NCBI GenBank assembly: GCA_030706015.1
Contig: JAUZPI010000004.1
Location: 60,870-124,869, forward strand
DNA length: 64,000 bases
From: Bacillota bacterium
Lineage (GTDB): Bacteria; Bacillota; Clostridia; Clostridiales; Clostridiaceae
Direction of reading: 5' to 3'
In this document: positions 17,334 to 25,932 of the stretch, piece by piece
How positions within the stretch are numbered: the stretch's first letter is position 1
How the letters are laid out: each line of letters opens with the position of its first letter
Translations under genes and position numbers: made by a program
Notes under the pieces: generated by a model
The model's input: the letters and a program-made list of their open reading frames with translations, nothing else
What the model was told of the DNA's origin: nothing
The model's database searches: none

Positions 17334-17990
17334 TTAGTCTTCTATTTTATTTTTTTTCAATACAGATTTATAAAATGCTTTACGATAATCTAAAAACATT
17401 TCCTTAAATCTCTGTTTTGTTTCTTCAGGGTCAAAACCATAAAATGCCGACCATCTATCTCCCAAGGTAAGAAATACTGTCGAAGGTATCATTCCAAAGA
17501 AGAATGAATCAATCATTATACCGATAGTATCATCTGTATCAATTCCTTTTTGTTTTACCCTTCCCAGCCTTTGATCAAGAGATGGCAATAAGTTACTAAA
17601 GATAGCTATGTTTTCCGAATTCGCTTTTAGCGATTCTATAATGATTACTCTTAAAATCTCTTTTCTGGATTCTAGGAAGGTATACAGTTTCTCTATTGCT
17701 GTATCCACTTCTTCATCATTGCACCAATTAATACCTTTCATAGCTTCGTCTTTTATGGCGTTAACTTCTTTGATATATCTTTTTACAAGCTCTTCAAGAA
17801 GCTTTTCTTTATTATCAAAATAATAATAAAGCATAGCTTTGTTTACTTTCGCCCTAGCAGCAATCTCATCAACTCTTGCACCATCAAAGCCTTTCTCAGA
17901 AAAAACCTCTGTAGCAGCTTCTAATATTTTAGCCTGAGTTATCTGGCTTCTATCACAATCTGAATTATTTTTTATTCTCATTATCTTCAC
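17334..17990 (-). CDS. TetR/AcrR family repressor of the EmrAB-type pump
   Basis: A 218-residue repressor. The helix-turn-helix is clear (about 17-62): AKILEAATEVFSEKGFDGAR, then VDEIAARAKVNKAMLYYYFDNKEKL. The C-terminal helices would bind a pump substrate as inducer. The gene is immediately upstream of emrB in the same direction (72-base operator gap) and has its own, longer operator upstream, so it should repress itself and the pump. Its start context contains a GGGTGAAG site ahead of the ATG at 17990. Confidence 0.9.
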   Translation of the reverse strand: MKIMRIKNNSDCDRSQITQAKILEAATEVFSEKGFDGARVDEIAARAKVNKAMLYYYFDNKEKLLEELVKRYIKEVNAIKDEAMKGINWCNDEEVDTAIEKLYTFLESRKEILRVIIIESLKANSENIAIFSNLLPSLDQRLGRVKQKGIDTDDTIGIMIDSFFFGMIPSTVFLTLGDRWSAFYGFDPEETKQRFKEMFLDYRKAFYKSVLKKNKIED

Positions 17991-17996
17991 CCTTTA

Positions 17997-18026
17997 TATT
18001 ATTAACTAACTACTTAGTTAATAATA
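17997..18026. promoter_or_regulatory. TetR autoregulatory operator
   Basis: A perfect 13-bp inverted repeat (TATTATTAACTAA with TTAGTTAATAATA) separated by CTAC lies right before the tetR start. It shares its central core with the operator before emrB. Confidence 0.8.
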
Positions 18027-18160
18027 TCATAGTGTTTTTTATATTGCAATATATCACAAATTCTGAAACTGATTACATTGAAAAAAACTTTGGACCCCTT
18101 TTACTTTAGGTATATAATGTAATTATTGGCTTAATATTAATTCAATAGGGGGAATTTAGT

Positions 18161-18916
18161 GTGAAAAAGGGATTTATAATAGACTTAGAAGGTACTTTAA
18201 TAAGCAGTGGAGATAAATTGCCAGGTGCTGCTGAATTTCTAAGATATTTAGTTTCAAAGAATATACCCTTTAGGATAATAACGAATACTGTTTCAAAATC
18301 ACTAGAGGACATGGCAAGCACATTAAGTAAATACGGAGGTGAAATATCTCCAGATAAATTCATAAATCCTTTAGTGCCGCTAGCATGTTTTCTTCTCCAA
18401 AACAAAACAAATTCTTTTTATTTCGTTGGTTCAGATTATATACTAAATAATTTAGGAATAGAACCGCAGTTTGATGAATTTCCTGAGTACATAGTTTTAT
18501 GCGATTTTGAATACATAGATTGCAGCTACGAATTATTGAATAAGATATTTACATATTTAAATAAAGGTTCAAAGCTGCTTACTATGAGTAATTCTGAATA
18601 CTATTTAACTAACAATGGTCCTAGGTTAGATACAGGTGCTTTTACAAAAATGTTTGAGGAGATCGCTGGAACAAAGGCTTTATTGTTTGGTAAACCTTCA
18701 AAAATAATCTATGCTGAAGCAGCAAAGCAGATGAGTCTATATCCTAATGAATTAATAGCAATAGGTGATGATGTACTTACAGATATTAAGGGGGCTAGTG
18801 AATTTGGCGCATATTCAGTGTTAGTTAAGAGTGGAAAATATAAATGTGGAGATGAAAAAATGTATAAACCTAATAACCTAGCTGAAAGTTTAGTAGACTT
18901 AATTGATATTATATAG
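18161..18916 (+). CDS. HAD-superfamily phosphatase, NagD/HDHD2-like (subclass IIA)
   Basis: A 251-residue cytoplasmic phosphatase candidate. Motif I reads DLEGTL (nucleophile Asp kept, the usual second Asp replaced by Glu), motif II is ITNT, motif III is the lysine in LFGKPSK, and motif IV is IGDDVLTDIKGA. The capping domain lies between motifs II and III, as in class IIA enzymes acting on sugar or nucleotide monophosphates. GTG start behind AGGGGGAA. Single gene. Substrate unknown. Confidence 0.85.
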   Translation: MKKGFIIDLEGTLISSGDKLPGAAEFLRYLVSKNIPFRIITNTVSKSLEDMASTLSKYGGEISPDKFINPLVPLACFLLQNKTNSFYFVGSDYILNNLGIEPQFDEFPEYIVLCDFEYIDCSYELLNKIFTYLNKGSKLLTMSNSEYYLTNNGPRLDTGAFTKMFEEIAGTKALLFGKPSKIIYAEAAKQMSLYPNELIAIGDDVLTDIKGASEFGAYSVLVKSGKYKCGDEKMYKPNNLAESLVDLIDII

Positions 18917-19037
18917 ATTAACTAATGTATAAAGTATTTTACATAAATTACTGATTGGTGTTTAATGAACTTTATGATTGTGTTATATTAAGTATGTAAT
19001 AGATTAAATTTCCATTGCATTAAAAGGGGAAGAGGTT

Positions 19038-20660
19038 ATGAAGTTAGAAATAAGTGAATTCATATTGAGTAAACTTAAATATATTGAGTCTATTCCCAAT
19101 AACAGATTTACAAGAATCAGAAGATACAATGCCATAAACAATTTACTAGAGGAAGAGGAATGCAAAACTAATCCAGCCCTTATTAAATATCTATTAGAAT
19201 TTATATTTTTTGAGGAGGATTATATAATTGAAAAAACACTGAAGTGCATTAGTGACGCTTTAGAAAATCTAGAAATTATAGATTGGATAAGCTTGTCGGA
19301 AGATGTAAAGAATAGTGATTATTACGGTAATTCCAGAAAAATGTGGTTCTCACTAGAAGCAGATGGTTTAAATGAATTTAAGAAATTTCATAAGTATAAA
19401 TATTTAATTTTTGGACTAGCTAGTCTTCATAGAAATGGATATGTTCGTGAAAGAGCGGTAATGGAGCTAGGGGGATTAAATACCGGTAAGGAACTTTTAT
19501 ATTTAACATTAAGGATTAATGATTGGGTAGAAGAGATAGCAAAGCTTTCTGAGAAATATCTTACTAATCGTATAAGTTTCTACTCTGGCAATAGTTTTAT
19601 AGAACTACTTCCCCTTATATATCATATGGGGCTAGGTGGAAGAAGAAATCACAGTAAGTTAATGGAGAAGATTGAGATAACCTTAAAGAATAAACAGAAT
19701 ATAAACATGCTTGAGTATTATGTAGATAGTGGAGATAGATATTTAAGAAGAGCTTGTTATGAGCTTATTTGTGATATAAACAGAAATAGTTATATACCAG
19801 TTATTAATATGGGGCTAAAGAATCCGGATACAGTAGTACAGAGAAGAGCTATAAAATTGATTTTTTCAAAAATTAATGAAGCTAACGCAAATTCATTCTA
19901 TATTTTGATAAAAAGTGAAAAGCGTTCGTCTGTAAGAAGATATGCACCTTATATATTAGGGTACTGCAAAAATCTAGATGTAATAGAGGAGCTAAAAGGA
20001 TTTTTATTAGATAATAATAAATCAATAAGAGAAAAAGCACGATATTATCTTAGAAAAGAAGGTTACAGCGATTTTATTTCTTTTTATCGGGAAGCATTAT
20101 ATAACAATGAAAAAAGCATTTATGCCGCAATTTTTGGCATAGGTGAAGTGGGTACAAGAGAAGATGCTGTCATACTAGAAAAGTACTTTGATATTAAAGA
20201 TATTAAAATTAGAAAGGCTGTATTATCAGTTTTAAGAAAACTTGACGGTGAAGGATACCAGGATTTATTTTTAAAGAATTTATCATCAATTTTGCCTGGA
20301 ATATCCAAGGAGGCAAGAAAGGCTTTAGAAGTAAGCATTTCTACTATAGATGAAGAAAAGTTATGGCAAATTATTAAACTAGATATTATTCCTGAACATG
20401 TTTTTCAGAATATACTATACCTATTTAGAAAAATGCCCAAGTGGATGTCAATTATTCAATTTCTTCGATTACTGAAACTTAACAATGACCAAGTTAATGA
20501 GCTGGTTAATTGTGAATTGTTAGATTGGATATATGCATTTAACAGGAGTTTCACTAAGCCTTCAGAGCAAGAAATTAGTCTAATTAAAGAATATTATGGA
20601 ACAAATAAAAATAAGATCGATGAACAAATTCAAAAGCACATAGAAGAATTAATTAAATAG
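19038..20660 (+). CDS. HEAT-repeat-like helical protein
   Basis: A 540-residue soluble protein built of repeated paired helices, for example VVQRRAIKLIFSKI, SSVRRYAPYILGYC, KSIREKARYYLRKEGY and IRKAVLSVLRKLDGEG, typical of HEAT or PBS-lyase-like repeats used for protein-protein contacts. No catalytic domain is visible. It precedes plsY by 44 bases on the same strand and may be cotranscribed, but a link to phospholipid synthesis is not shown. Start behind AAAAGGGGAAGAGG. Confidence 0.7.
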   Translation: MKLEISEFILSKLKYIESIPNNRFTRIRRYNAINNLLEEEECKTNPALIKYLLEFIFFEEDYIIEKTLKCISDALENLEIIDWISLSEDVKNSDYYGNSRKMWFSLEADGLNEFKKFHKYKYLIFGLASLHRNGYVRERAVMELGGLNTGKELLYLTLRINDWVEEIAKLSEKYLTNRISFYSGNSFIELLPLIYHMGLGGRRNHSKLMEKIEITLKNKQNINMLEYYVDSGDRYLRRACYELICDINRNSYIPVINMGLKNPDTVVQRRAIKLIFSKINEANANSFYILIKSEKRSSVRRYAPYILGYCKNLDVIEELKGFLLDNNKSIREKARYYLRKEGYSDFISFYREALYNNEKSIYAAIFGIGEVGTREDAVILEKYFDIKDIKIRKAVLSVLRKLDGEGYQDLFLKNLSSILPGISKEARKALEVSISTIDEEKLWQIIKLDIIPEHVFQNILYLFRKMPKWMSIIQFLRLLKLNNDQVNELVNCELLDWIYAFNRSFTKPSEQEISLIKEYYGTNKNKIDEQIQKHIEELIK

Positions 20661-20704
20661 ACTATAGTATTATTTTTAAAGAAATAAGAAGGGAGAATTT
20701 TGGA

Positions 20705-21325
20705 ATGATTATTGTTATAAGTATCTTAATTTCTTTCTTATGTGGTTCAATACCTACAGGATATTTGATTGCTAAAAACTTTTATGGTACTGATATAAGA
20801 ACTAAAGGTAGTGGAAATATTGGGTCCACAAATATGAAAAGAATTATTGGATTAAAAGCAGCAATTATTACTCAAATTATTGATATAGTAAAAGGTATTA
20901 TACCAGTTGCTGCAGGTATGTATTTAATATCTGTTGTAAAACTACCTGTATCCGATAATGTATATCTTTCTATTTTAGCAATTGCAGCCATACTGGGACA
21001 TAATTTCACTCCATTTTTATCTTTCAATGGAGGAAAAGGAGTAAATACAACTGCAGGAGCATTTGTATTAATTGCTCCAATCCCAACAGTAACAGCAGTA
21101 GCTATGCATTATATTTTAAAGCCGCTGATAAAGGTGGTAGCAATAAGATCTATACTAGGAGGTTTAATCCTAGTTATTATGTGTACATTGATGGGATATT
21201 CAAGCCAAATAATTATTGCAGCAATTGCAGCTTGTATGCTTATTGTACTTAGGCATATTGGAAACTTGAGTAAACTGTTGAGTAAAGATGACAGTGTAGG
21301 ACAAACAGGTATTAATATGAAATAA
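20705..21325 (+). CDS. plsY: acyl-phosphate:glycerol-3-phosphate acyltransferase
   Basis: A 206-residue integral membrane enzyme that uses acyl phosphate to make lysophosphatidic acid, the first step of phospholipid synthesis. Family motifs are present: GSIPTGYLIAK, GSGNIGSTNMKR (usually GATN), DIVKG, and GHNFTPFLSFNGGKGVNT. Five or more hydrophobic segments. plsX is not in this window. The Ala to Ser change in the second motif is a minor deviation. It may be a second copy, as many Clostridia carry more than one. Confidence 0.92.
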   Translation: MIIVISILISFLCGSIPTGYLIAKNFYGTDIRTKGSGNIGSTNMKRIIGLKAAIITQIIDIVKGIIPVAAGMYLISVVKLPVSDNVYLSILAIAAILGHNFTPFLSFNGGKGVNTTAGAFVLIAPIPTVTAVAMHYILKPLIKVVAIRSILGGLILVIMCTLMGYSSQIIIAAIAACMLIVLRHIGNLSKLLSKDDSVGQTGINMK

Positions 21326-21373
21326 ATTTGGTCATATAGTACATTAATAAATTACGAATAGGGGAGACAAACT

Positions 21374-21787
21374 ATGAATACAAAATATGTTGTTATTATT
21401 CAATGTGATATTGCGCACAGAAGATGTAGCGGATTTGCATGCACCAATGCTTTTTATAATAAGGATAAAGTTTTCAAGGATTATGGTGAAAATGTAAGAT
21501 ATATTTCCTTTACTTGTGGGGGATGCTGCGGAAAAGGTGTTGCCTCAAAGCTGGAGCATTTTTCAAAAAAATTAAAAGCTAAAAATAATATAAATAAAGA
21601 TGAGGTGGTAGTTCATTTATCATCTTGTATGGTAACAGATAATTATCATTATGATAGATGCCCTCATGCAGATTATATAAGGAGCATAGTCGTTAAGAAG
21701 GGTTATGAAAAGATAATAGAAGGCTCTTATATAAGCCCAGGTGCCACTAGAAAGAGAGAAAGCGGCGAATATAACTGTTATGACTAA
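21374..21787 (+). CDS. CGGC domain-containing protein, predicted metal-binding
   Basis: A 137-residue protein of the CGGC family: the motif FTCGGCCGKG lies at about residue 54, with an earlier RRCSGFACTNAF and a later SSCMVTDNYHYDRCPH. The conserved cysteines suggest metal or iron-sulfur binding; the family has no settled function. Follows plsY by 48 bases and is followed by a terminator, so it may be the last gene of that unit. Confidence 0.88.
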   Translation: MNTKYVVIIQCDIAHRRCSGFACTNAFYNKDKVFKDYGENVRYISFTCGGCCGKGVASKLEHFSKKLKAKNNINKDEVVVHLSSCMVTDNYHYDRCPHADYIRSIVVKKGYEKIIEGSYISPGATRKRESGEYNCYD

Positions 21788-21790
21788 AAG

Positions 21791-21820
21791 ATTTTTCCGC
21801 CTTTATTGGCGGTTTTTCTC
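21791..21820 (+). terminator. terminator after the CGGC gene
   Basis: CCGCC pairs with GGCGG over a six-base loop, followed by five T and preceded by five T (so weakly bidirectional). Confidence 0.8.
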
Positions 21821-21897
21821 TTTATAATTGGCTTATAAATTGAGTTCTTAGCTTGAGATGGGGTTTGGATGAAAAGATGAAAGCTTAGGAGGATTTA

Positions 21898-22443
21898 ATG
21901 AATAAACATGAGCTTATAAAACTAATAGATAACTATAGCACAGATTACCCAGAGGAAAAAGAATACAAAGAACAAATAATTAGTTTTCTTAATAAAAATG
22001 ACATATTTTTAGGAAAATCCAACAAACAAGGTCATATTACTAGTTCTGCTTGGTTAGTTAGCCAAGACAGAAGAAAGGTTTTATTAACTCATCATAGAAA
22101 ACTTGATAAGTGGCTTCAGCTAGGTGGTCATACAGAGGAAGATGAAACTGTGCTAACTTCTGCTTTAAGAGAAGCTAAGGAGGAATCAGGATTACTGAAC
22201 ATTAAAGTTTTATCTGAGGATATTTTCGATATAGATGTACATACAATTCCTATACATAAGGGAGAAAAGGAACACTTTCATTATGATATAAGATTTATTT
22301 TTGAGGCAAACCACGAAGAAAGTATAGTAGTTAGCAGCGAATCAAAGGATGTTAAGTGGGTTGATATTGATGAAATAAGTATGTATTCAGAGTCACAATC
22401 TATACTAAGGATGGTGAAAAAAATACCCGCAAATCGAAATTAA
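21898..22443 (+). CDS. Nudix hydrolase
   Basis: A 181-residue enzyme that hydrolyses a nucleoside diphosphate linked to another group. The Nudix box is complete: GHTEEDETVLTSALREAKEE then SGL, matching Gx5Ex7REUxEExGU with the metal-binding glutamates. About 50 helical residues precede the Nudix fold. Start behind TTAGGAGG. Substrate unknown. Confidence 0.9.
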   Translation: MNKHELIKLIDNYSTDYPEEKEYKEQIISFLNKNDIFLGKSNKQGHITSSAWLVSQDRRKVLLTHHRKLDKWLQLGGHTEEDETVLTSALREAKEESGLLNIKVLSEDIFDIDVHTIPIHKGEKEHFHYDIRFIFEANHEESIVVSSESKDVKWVDIDEISMYSESQSILRMVKKIPANRN

Positions 22444-22594
22444 GGAGTCATTTATAGCGGGTGATTCGCTATGTTACGTAGAATTAGGAAATAGCTTGAG
22501 CACAAGGACTTTTGGAATAAAGGTAGAAACGAAGCAGCTTAATTATACTAGAGTGAATTCATTATTGGGTGTAGTAAAGTATCTGGAAGAATAA
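22442..22594 (+). pseudogene. possible gene remnant between the Nudix and methyltransferase genes
   Basis: A 50-codon open frame without a convincing start codon reads ESFIAGDSLCYVELGNSLST and later VVKYLEE before TAA. The amino-acid pattern looks protein-like and ends cleanly, but I recognise no family. It begins one base out of frame with the end of the Nudix gene. It may be the C-terminal scrap of a lost gene, or chance. Confidence 0.2.
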
Positions 22595-22617
22595 ATTTAG
22601 GTTGGGAGGGAAGTTAA

Positions 22618-23244
22618 ATGGATTTTCAAAAGGAGTATTGGAATGGTATATATAAAAATCTTAATAGTAAAAAGCCAACATATGATTTATGGCTAGACAA
22701 GTACACATTTATATTGAAGCAATCTAAGAATATTCCTATTATTGATTTGGGCTGCGGCTTTGGTAATGATACTCTTTATTTGACTGAGAGAGGCTATAGT
22801 GTTATTTCCTGCGACTTTTCAAAGGAGGCCTTAGACCGTTTAAGTAGCTTTATAGATAACCCTGTTACAAAGCATTTTGATTTGAAGGATGGACTACCTT
22901 TTCAAAATGATAGTGCAAAGATTATAATTGCTGACCTATCTTTACACTATTTTTCATGGCAGGATACACAAAAGATATTAAAGGATATAAAGCGGGTACT
23001 AATGAAAGATGGCGTTTTACTTTGCAGAGTTAATTCTACAAACGATGTAAATCACGGTGCAGGTCAGGGGATACAGATTGAAGAGAATTTTTACAATGTG
23101 GATAGGATGCTTAAGAGATTCTTTAATGAAGAGACGTTAAGGGTACTTTTTTCGCAATGGCATATTAGCTATATGGATGAGTGTGAGATGAATAGATATG
23201 ATAGCAGTAAAATCCTTTGGGAGGTGGCAGCCATTAATGAATAA
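22618..23244 (+). CDS. class I SAM-dependent methyltransferase
   Basis: A 208-residue Rossmann-fold methyltransferase. Motif I is IIDLGCGFGNDTLYLTERG (about 41-59), with the acidic motif II residue in VISCDFS and later motifs ADLSLHYFSW and LLCRVNS. It looks like small-molecule methyltransferases of the TehB/UbiE type; the acceptor is unknown. Start behind GGGAGGG. Overlaps the next gene by eight bases, so the two are translationally coupled. Confidence 0.88.
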   Translation: MDFQKEYWNGIYKNLNSKKPTYDLWLDKYTFILKQSKNIPIIDLGCGFGNDTLYLTERGYSVISCDFSKEALDRLSSFIDNPVTKHFDLKDGLPFQNDSAKIIIADLSLHYFSWQDTQKILKDIKRVLMKDGVLLCRVNSTNDVNHGAGQGIQIEENFYNVDRMLKRFFNEETLRVLFSQWHISYMDECEMNRYDSSKILWEVAAINE

Positions 23245-23896
23245 TTTTAAGGCTGTGATTTTTGATAAGGACGGGGTCATTGTAAATACAGAATCCATAC
23301 ATAATAAGGTGTTTAATAACTTCTGTACAGAACATGGATGGACAATAACAAAAGAGGAATACGAGGAACTTATGGGTATGACCTCTACTGAAAAATTTAT
23401 CAGATTGAAACAAAGGTTTGACTTTAAGGATAATATAACGGCTTTAGTTGATAGTTTTCAGTATAGATATATTGATGTAATAGCTTCATCTAAAGAACTT
23501 AAACCCATAGAAGGTGTAGATATATTAATAAAGAACTTACATAAGCAAGGTATAAAATTAGCAGTTGCATCTTCAGCTACCAGGAAAAAAATTGAGCTGG
23601 TTTTGGATAGATTTGATTTAACTAAATATTTTCATGCTACTGTAAGTGGTTACGAGGTGGAGAAATCAAAACCGGCACCAGATATTTTTTTAAAGGCGGC
23701 GGAAAAATTAGTAGCTGCGCCAGAAGAGTGTATAGTAATTGAGGACTCTGCTAATGGGGTTGCTGCTGCTAAGGCTGCTAACATGTATTGCATAGGATAT
23801 CAAAACCCCTTAGAGCATCAAGATTTATCTAAGGCAGATATTGTAATAAAGCATTTTAGTGATTTACTTAATAGTAATTTGTTTGGTGGAGTATAG
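23237..23896 (+). CDS. HAD hydrolase, beta-phosphoglucomutase/GPH-like
   Basis: A 219-residue HAD class IA protein. Motif I FDKDGVIVNTE (nucleophile Asp; second Asp present), motif II ASSATRKKIE, motif III lysine in EVEKSKPAPDIF, motif IV IEDSANGVAAA. It belongs with beta-phosphoglucomutase-like and 2-deoxyglucose-phosphatase-like enzymes; the exact sugar phosphate is not known. I chose the ATG at 23237, behind GAGGTGG, rather than an upstream in-frame ATG deep inside the methyltransferase gene. Confidence 0.88.
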   Translation: MNNFKAVIFDKDGVIVNTESIHNKVFNNFCTEHGWTITKEEYEELMGMTSTEKFIRLKQRFDFKDNITALVDSFQYRYIDVIASSKELKPIEGVDILIKNLHKQGIKLAVASSATRKKIELVLDRFDLTKYFHATVSGYEVEKSKPAPDIFLKAAEKLVAAPEECIVIEDSANGVAAAKAANMYCIGYQNPLEHQDLSKADIVIKHFSDLLNSNLFGGV

Positions 23897-23906
23897 GGAG
23901 GTTACA

Positions 23907-24707
23907 ATGAAAATATTGATTTTATATAATTCTGGAGCAGGAAGTACCAAAACAATAGCAGAGATTTATCATGAAAAACTAAGTTCGTACAATATAGATA
24001 TTACACCACTTCAATTGAATTTTAATTATAAAAGACTTGAAGATTACAATTTTATAATATTTGCTTTTCCCACATATCATTGTGATCCTTCTAGGTCTAT
24101 GCTAGAGTTCATTGAAAAGATGCCTGTATTTAAGGACAGGAAAAGAGCTTTTGTATTTACTACCTATGGTCTCTTTCCTGGTAATGCATTAACGAGATTT
24201 ATAAAAGAATGCTCCTCAAGAAATATAATAACCTGTGGATATACTCAATATAAATCTCCTGCTACTGATGGGGCACTGTTATTACCGCCTTTGGGGTTTA
24301 TGTTTCATTATGAAAAAAACATAGTTCACAAATTGAGAAAAGATATCAACAATGTGAAAGAAATTATTGAAACAGATGTGGATAAAATTAAGTATCCAAG
24401 ATTTAAATTGTATACGATATTGAATTATCCTAATAAGCTTGGTGGTAAAGCTATGAAACACAAGCTGAAAATTATAAAAGAGAATTGTGTAAAGTGCTAT
24501 AAATGTGTGGATAATTGTATAAGACACTGTTGGACAAACAATGGAGAATATCCGCAATTTGATGTTTACAATTGTGAATTTTGCTTTCGGTGTATACATC
24601 ACTGCCCTAAAAAGGCTATAATAATTTCGGATAAAACTAAAAACAAGCCTAGATTAAGTGAGCAATTTTATGATGAACTAAAGAAATCAATAATTGATCA
24701 GTTATAA
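23907..24707 (+). CDS. EFR1 family flavodoxin-ferredoxin protein
   Basis: A 266-residue electron carrier. The N-terminal flavodoxin-like half (about 1-170) opens with KILILYNSGAGSTKTIAEI, the FMN phosphate loop, and continues FAFPTYHCDPSR. The C-terminal part has two cysteine groups (CVKCYKCVDNC and CEFCFRCIHHCP) for 4Fe-4S clusters. Such fusions are frequent in anaerobes and presumably pass electrons between flavin and Fe-S partners. Start behind AGGGAGG, ten bases after the preceding HAD gene, so it is the third gene of that operon. Confidence 0.88.
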   Translation: MKILILYNSGAGSTKTIAEIYHEKLSSYNIDITPLQLNFNYKRLEDYNFIIFAFPTYHCDPSRSMLEFIEKMPVFKDRKRAFVFTTYGLFPGNALTRFIKECSSRNIITCGYTQYKSPATDGALLLPPLGFMFHYEKNIVHKLRKDINNVKEIIETDVDKIKYPRFKLYTILNYPNKLGGKAMKHKLKIIKENCVKCYKCVDNCIRHCWTNNGEYPQFDVYNCEFCFRCIHHCPKKAIIISDKTKNKPRLSEQFYDELKKSIIDQL

Positions 24708-24734
24708 AGCTGAGATTAAATAGGAGGTAAGCTT

Positions 24735-24827
24735 ATGTATCTTAATAATTTATTTGAAAACGACCAACCAGTAGTTCATCCTTAACTTGGACGGGATGAA
24801 TTAGTAGAAAAAGCATACCCGTCTTAG
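24735..24827 (+). pseudogene. short broken gene start
   Basis: A strong site TAGGAGGTAAGCTT leads into ATG, 16 codons (MYLNNLFENDQPVVHP), an in-frame TAA, and then a further 13 codons in the same frame (LGRDELVEKAYPS) to TAG. The quality of the start signal suggests a former gene whose body has been lost. The product is not recognised. It could alternatively be a short leader peptide for the EamA gene that follows. Confidence 0.3.
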
Positions 24828-24869
24828 TAATTTGGATAATCAATTAACAGTAAAAGACGGAGGTATCAA

Positions 24870-25757
24870 ATGAAAAAGAATAATTTTTTAGGAGCAGTAT
24901 TTTTAGCGTTAGCAGCCAGTATATGGGGAAGTATGTACGTAGTTAGTAAGTATGTATTGAATTTTATTCCACCTATTACTCTAGTGTGGTCAAGATATGC
25001 CGTTGGGTTTATAGTATTGTTTATAATTTTGAAGCTAGTACAGAGGAAATCAAATAAGACACCTGTGCCTATTACTAAAAGGGATTGGCTGCTTATAATC
25101 TGGATTGGATTTATAGGCTATTTTATATCTATAACCTTACAATTTGCAGGAACTAAGCTGTCAGATGCCCATACAGCATCATTAATTACCTCAGCCACAC
25201 CTGCATTTATAGTTGTATTTGCTTATTTCGTTTTAAAAGAGAAATTCACATTAAGTAAGATAATTGCATTAATATTGTCTACCCTTGGGGTGGTAGTTAT
25301 TGTAGGGTGGAATATTCAGGTGGGAAGCTACTTTTTAGGAAGTATTACATTGATAGGGGCTGCATTAACCTGGGCGCTGCTTACGGTTTATGCTAAGCTC
25401 GCATCTAATAGTCAATCATCTTTGGTAATTACCACATACGGTATTATGTTTGCACTTATTTTTACAACGCCATTAATGCTTTGGGAGATAAGAACAAGCA
25501 GTATTTTCATTGGAAGTAAATTAATCATTTTGGGGGTTATTTATCTAGGTACTGTGTCTACAGCGGGAGCCTTTTTTCTTTGGAATAAGGGTATGGAATT
25601 AATGGATGCGGGTATTGGTTCCATACTTTTCTTCCTTCAGCCCCTAGTAGGTTCTTTTCTAGGCTGGCTTCTTCTTAATGAACATTTGACTTTAAATTTC
25701 TTTATTGGAGGAGCGTTTATATTAATAGGAGTTTTTATGGCCACGGTAAAAAATTAA
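24870..25757 (+). CDS. EamA/DMT family transporter
   Basis: A 295-residue membrane protein with ten hydrophobic segments in two EamA repeats (about 8-145 and 155-293), typical of drug/metabolite exporters. Repeat signatures include AASIWGSMYVVSKYVL and LQFAGTKLSDAHTASLITSATP. Such proteins export amino acids, nucleobases or other metabolites; substrate unknown. Start behind ACGGAGG. Confidence 0.9.
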   Translation: MKKNNFLGAVFLALAASIWGSMYVVSKYVLNFIPPITLVWSRYAVGFIVLFIILKLVQRKSNKTPVPITKRDWLLIIWIGFIGYFISITLQFAGTKLSDAHTASLITSATPAFIVVFAYFVLKEKFTLSKIIALILSTLGVVVIVGWNIQVGSYFLGSITLIGAALTWALLTVYAKLASNSQSSLVITTYGIMFALIFTTPLMLWEIRTSSIFIGSKLIILGVIYLGTVSTAGAFFLWNKGMELMDAGIGSILFFLQPLVGSFLGWLLLNEHLTLNFFIGGAFILIGVFMATVKN

Positions 25758-25768
25758 GATATAATCAT

Positions 25769-25808
25769 TAAGCACTCTTGTCTATCATGACAGGGGTGCT
25801 TTGTGATG
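25769..25808 (+). terminator. terminator after the EamA gene
   Basis: AAGCACTCTTGTC pairs with GACAGGGGTGCTT using G-T pairs; the tail (TTTGTG) is short. Confidence 0.6.
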
Positions 25809-25932
25809 TTGCAAAAACACACTTACTATGCGCTATATATATTGAGAAGATGTACATCTTATGGTATAGTCTGGTATATGTATATTTAAAGCTTATAAAT
25901 CACAAAAAATAAAGAAATTTGGAGGTATAAAT

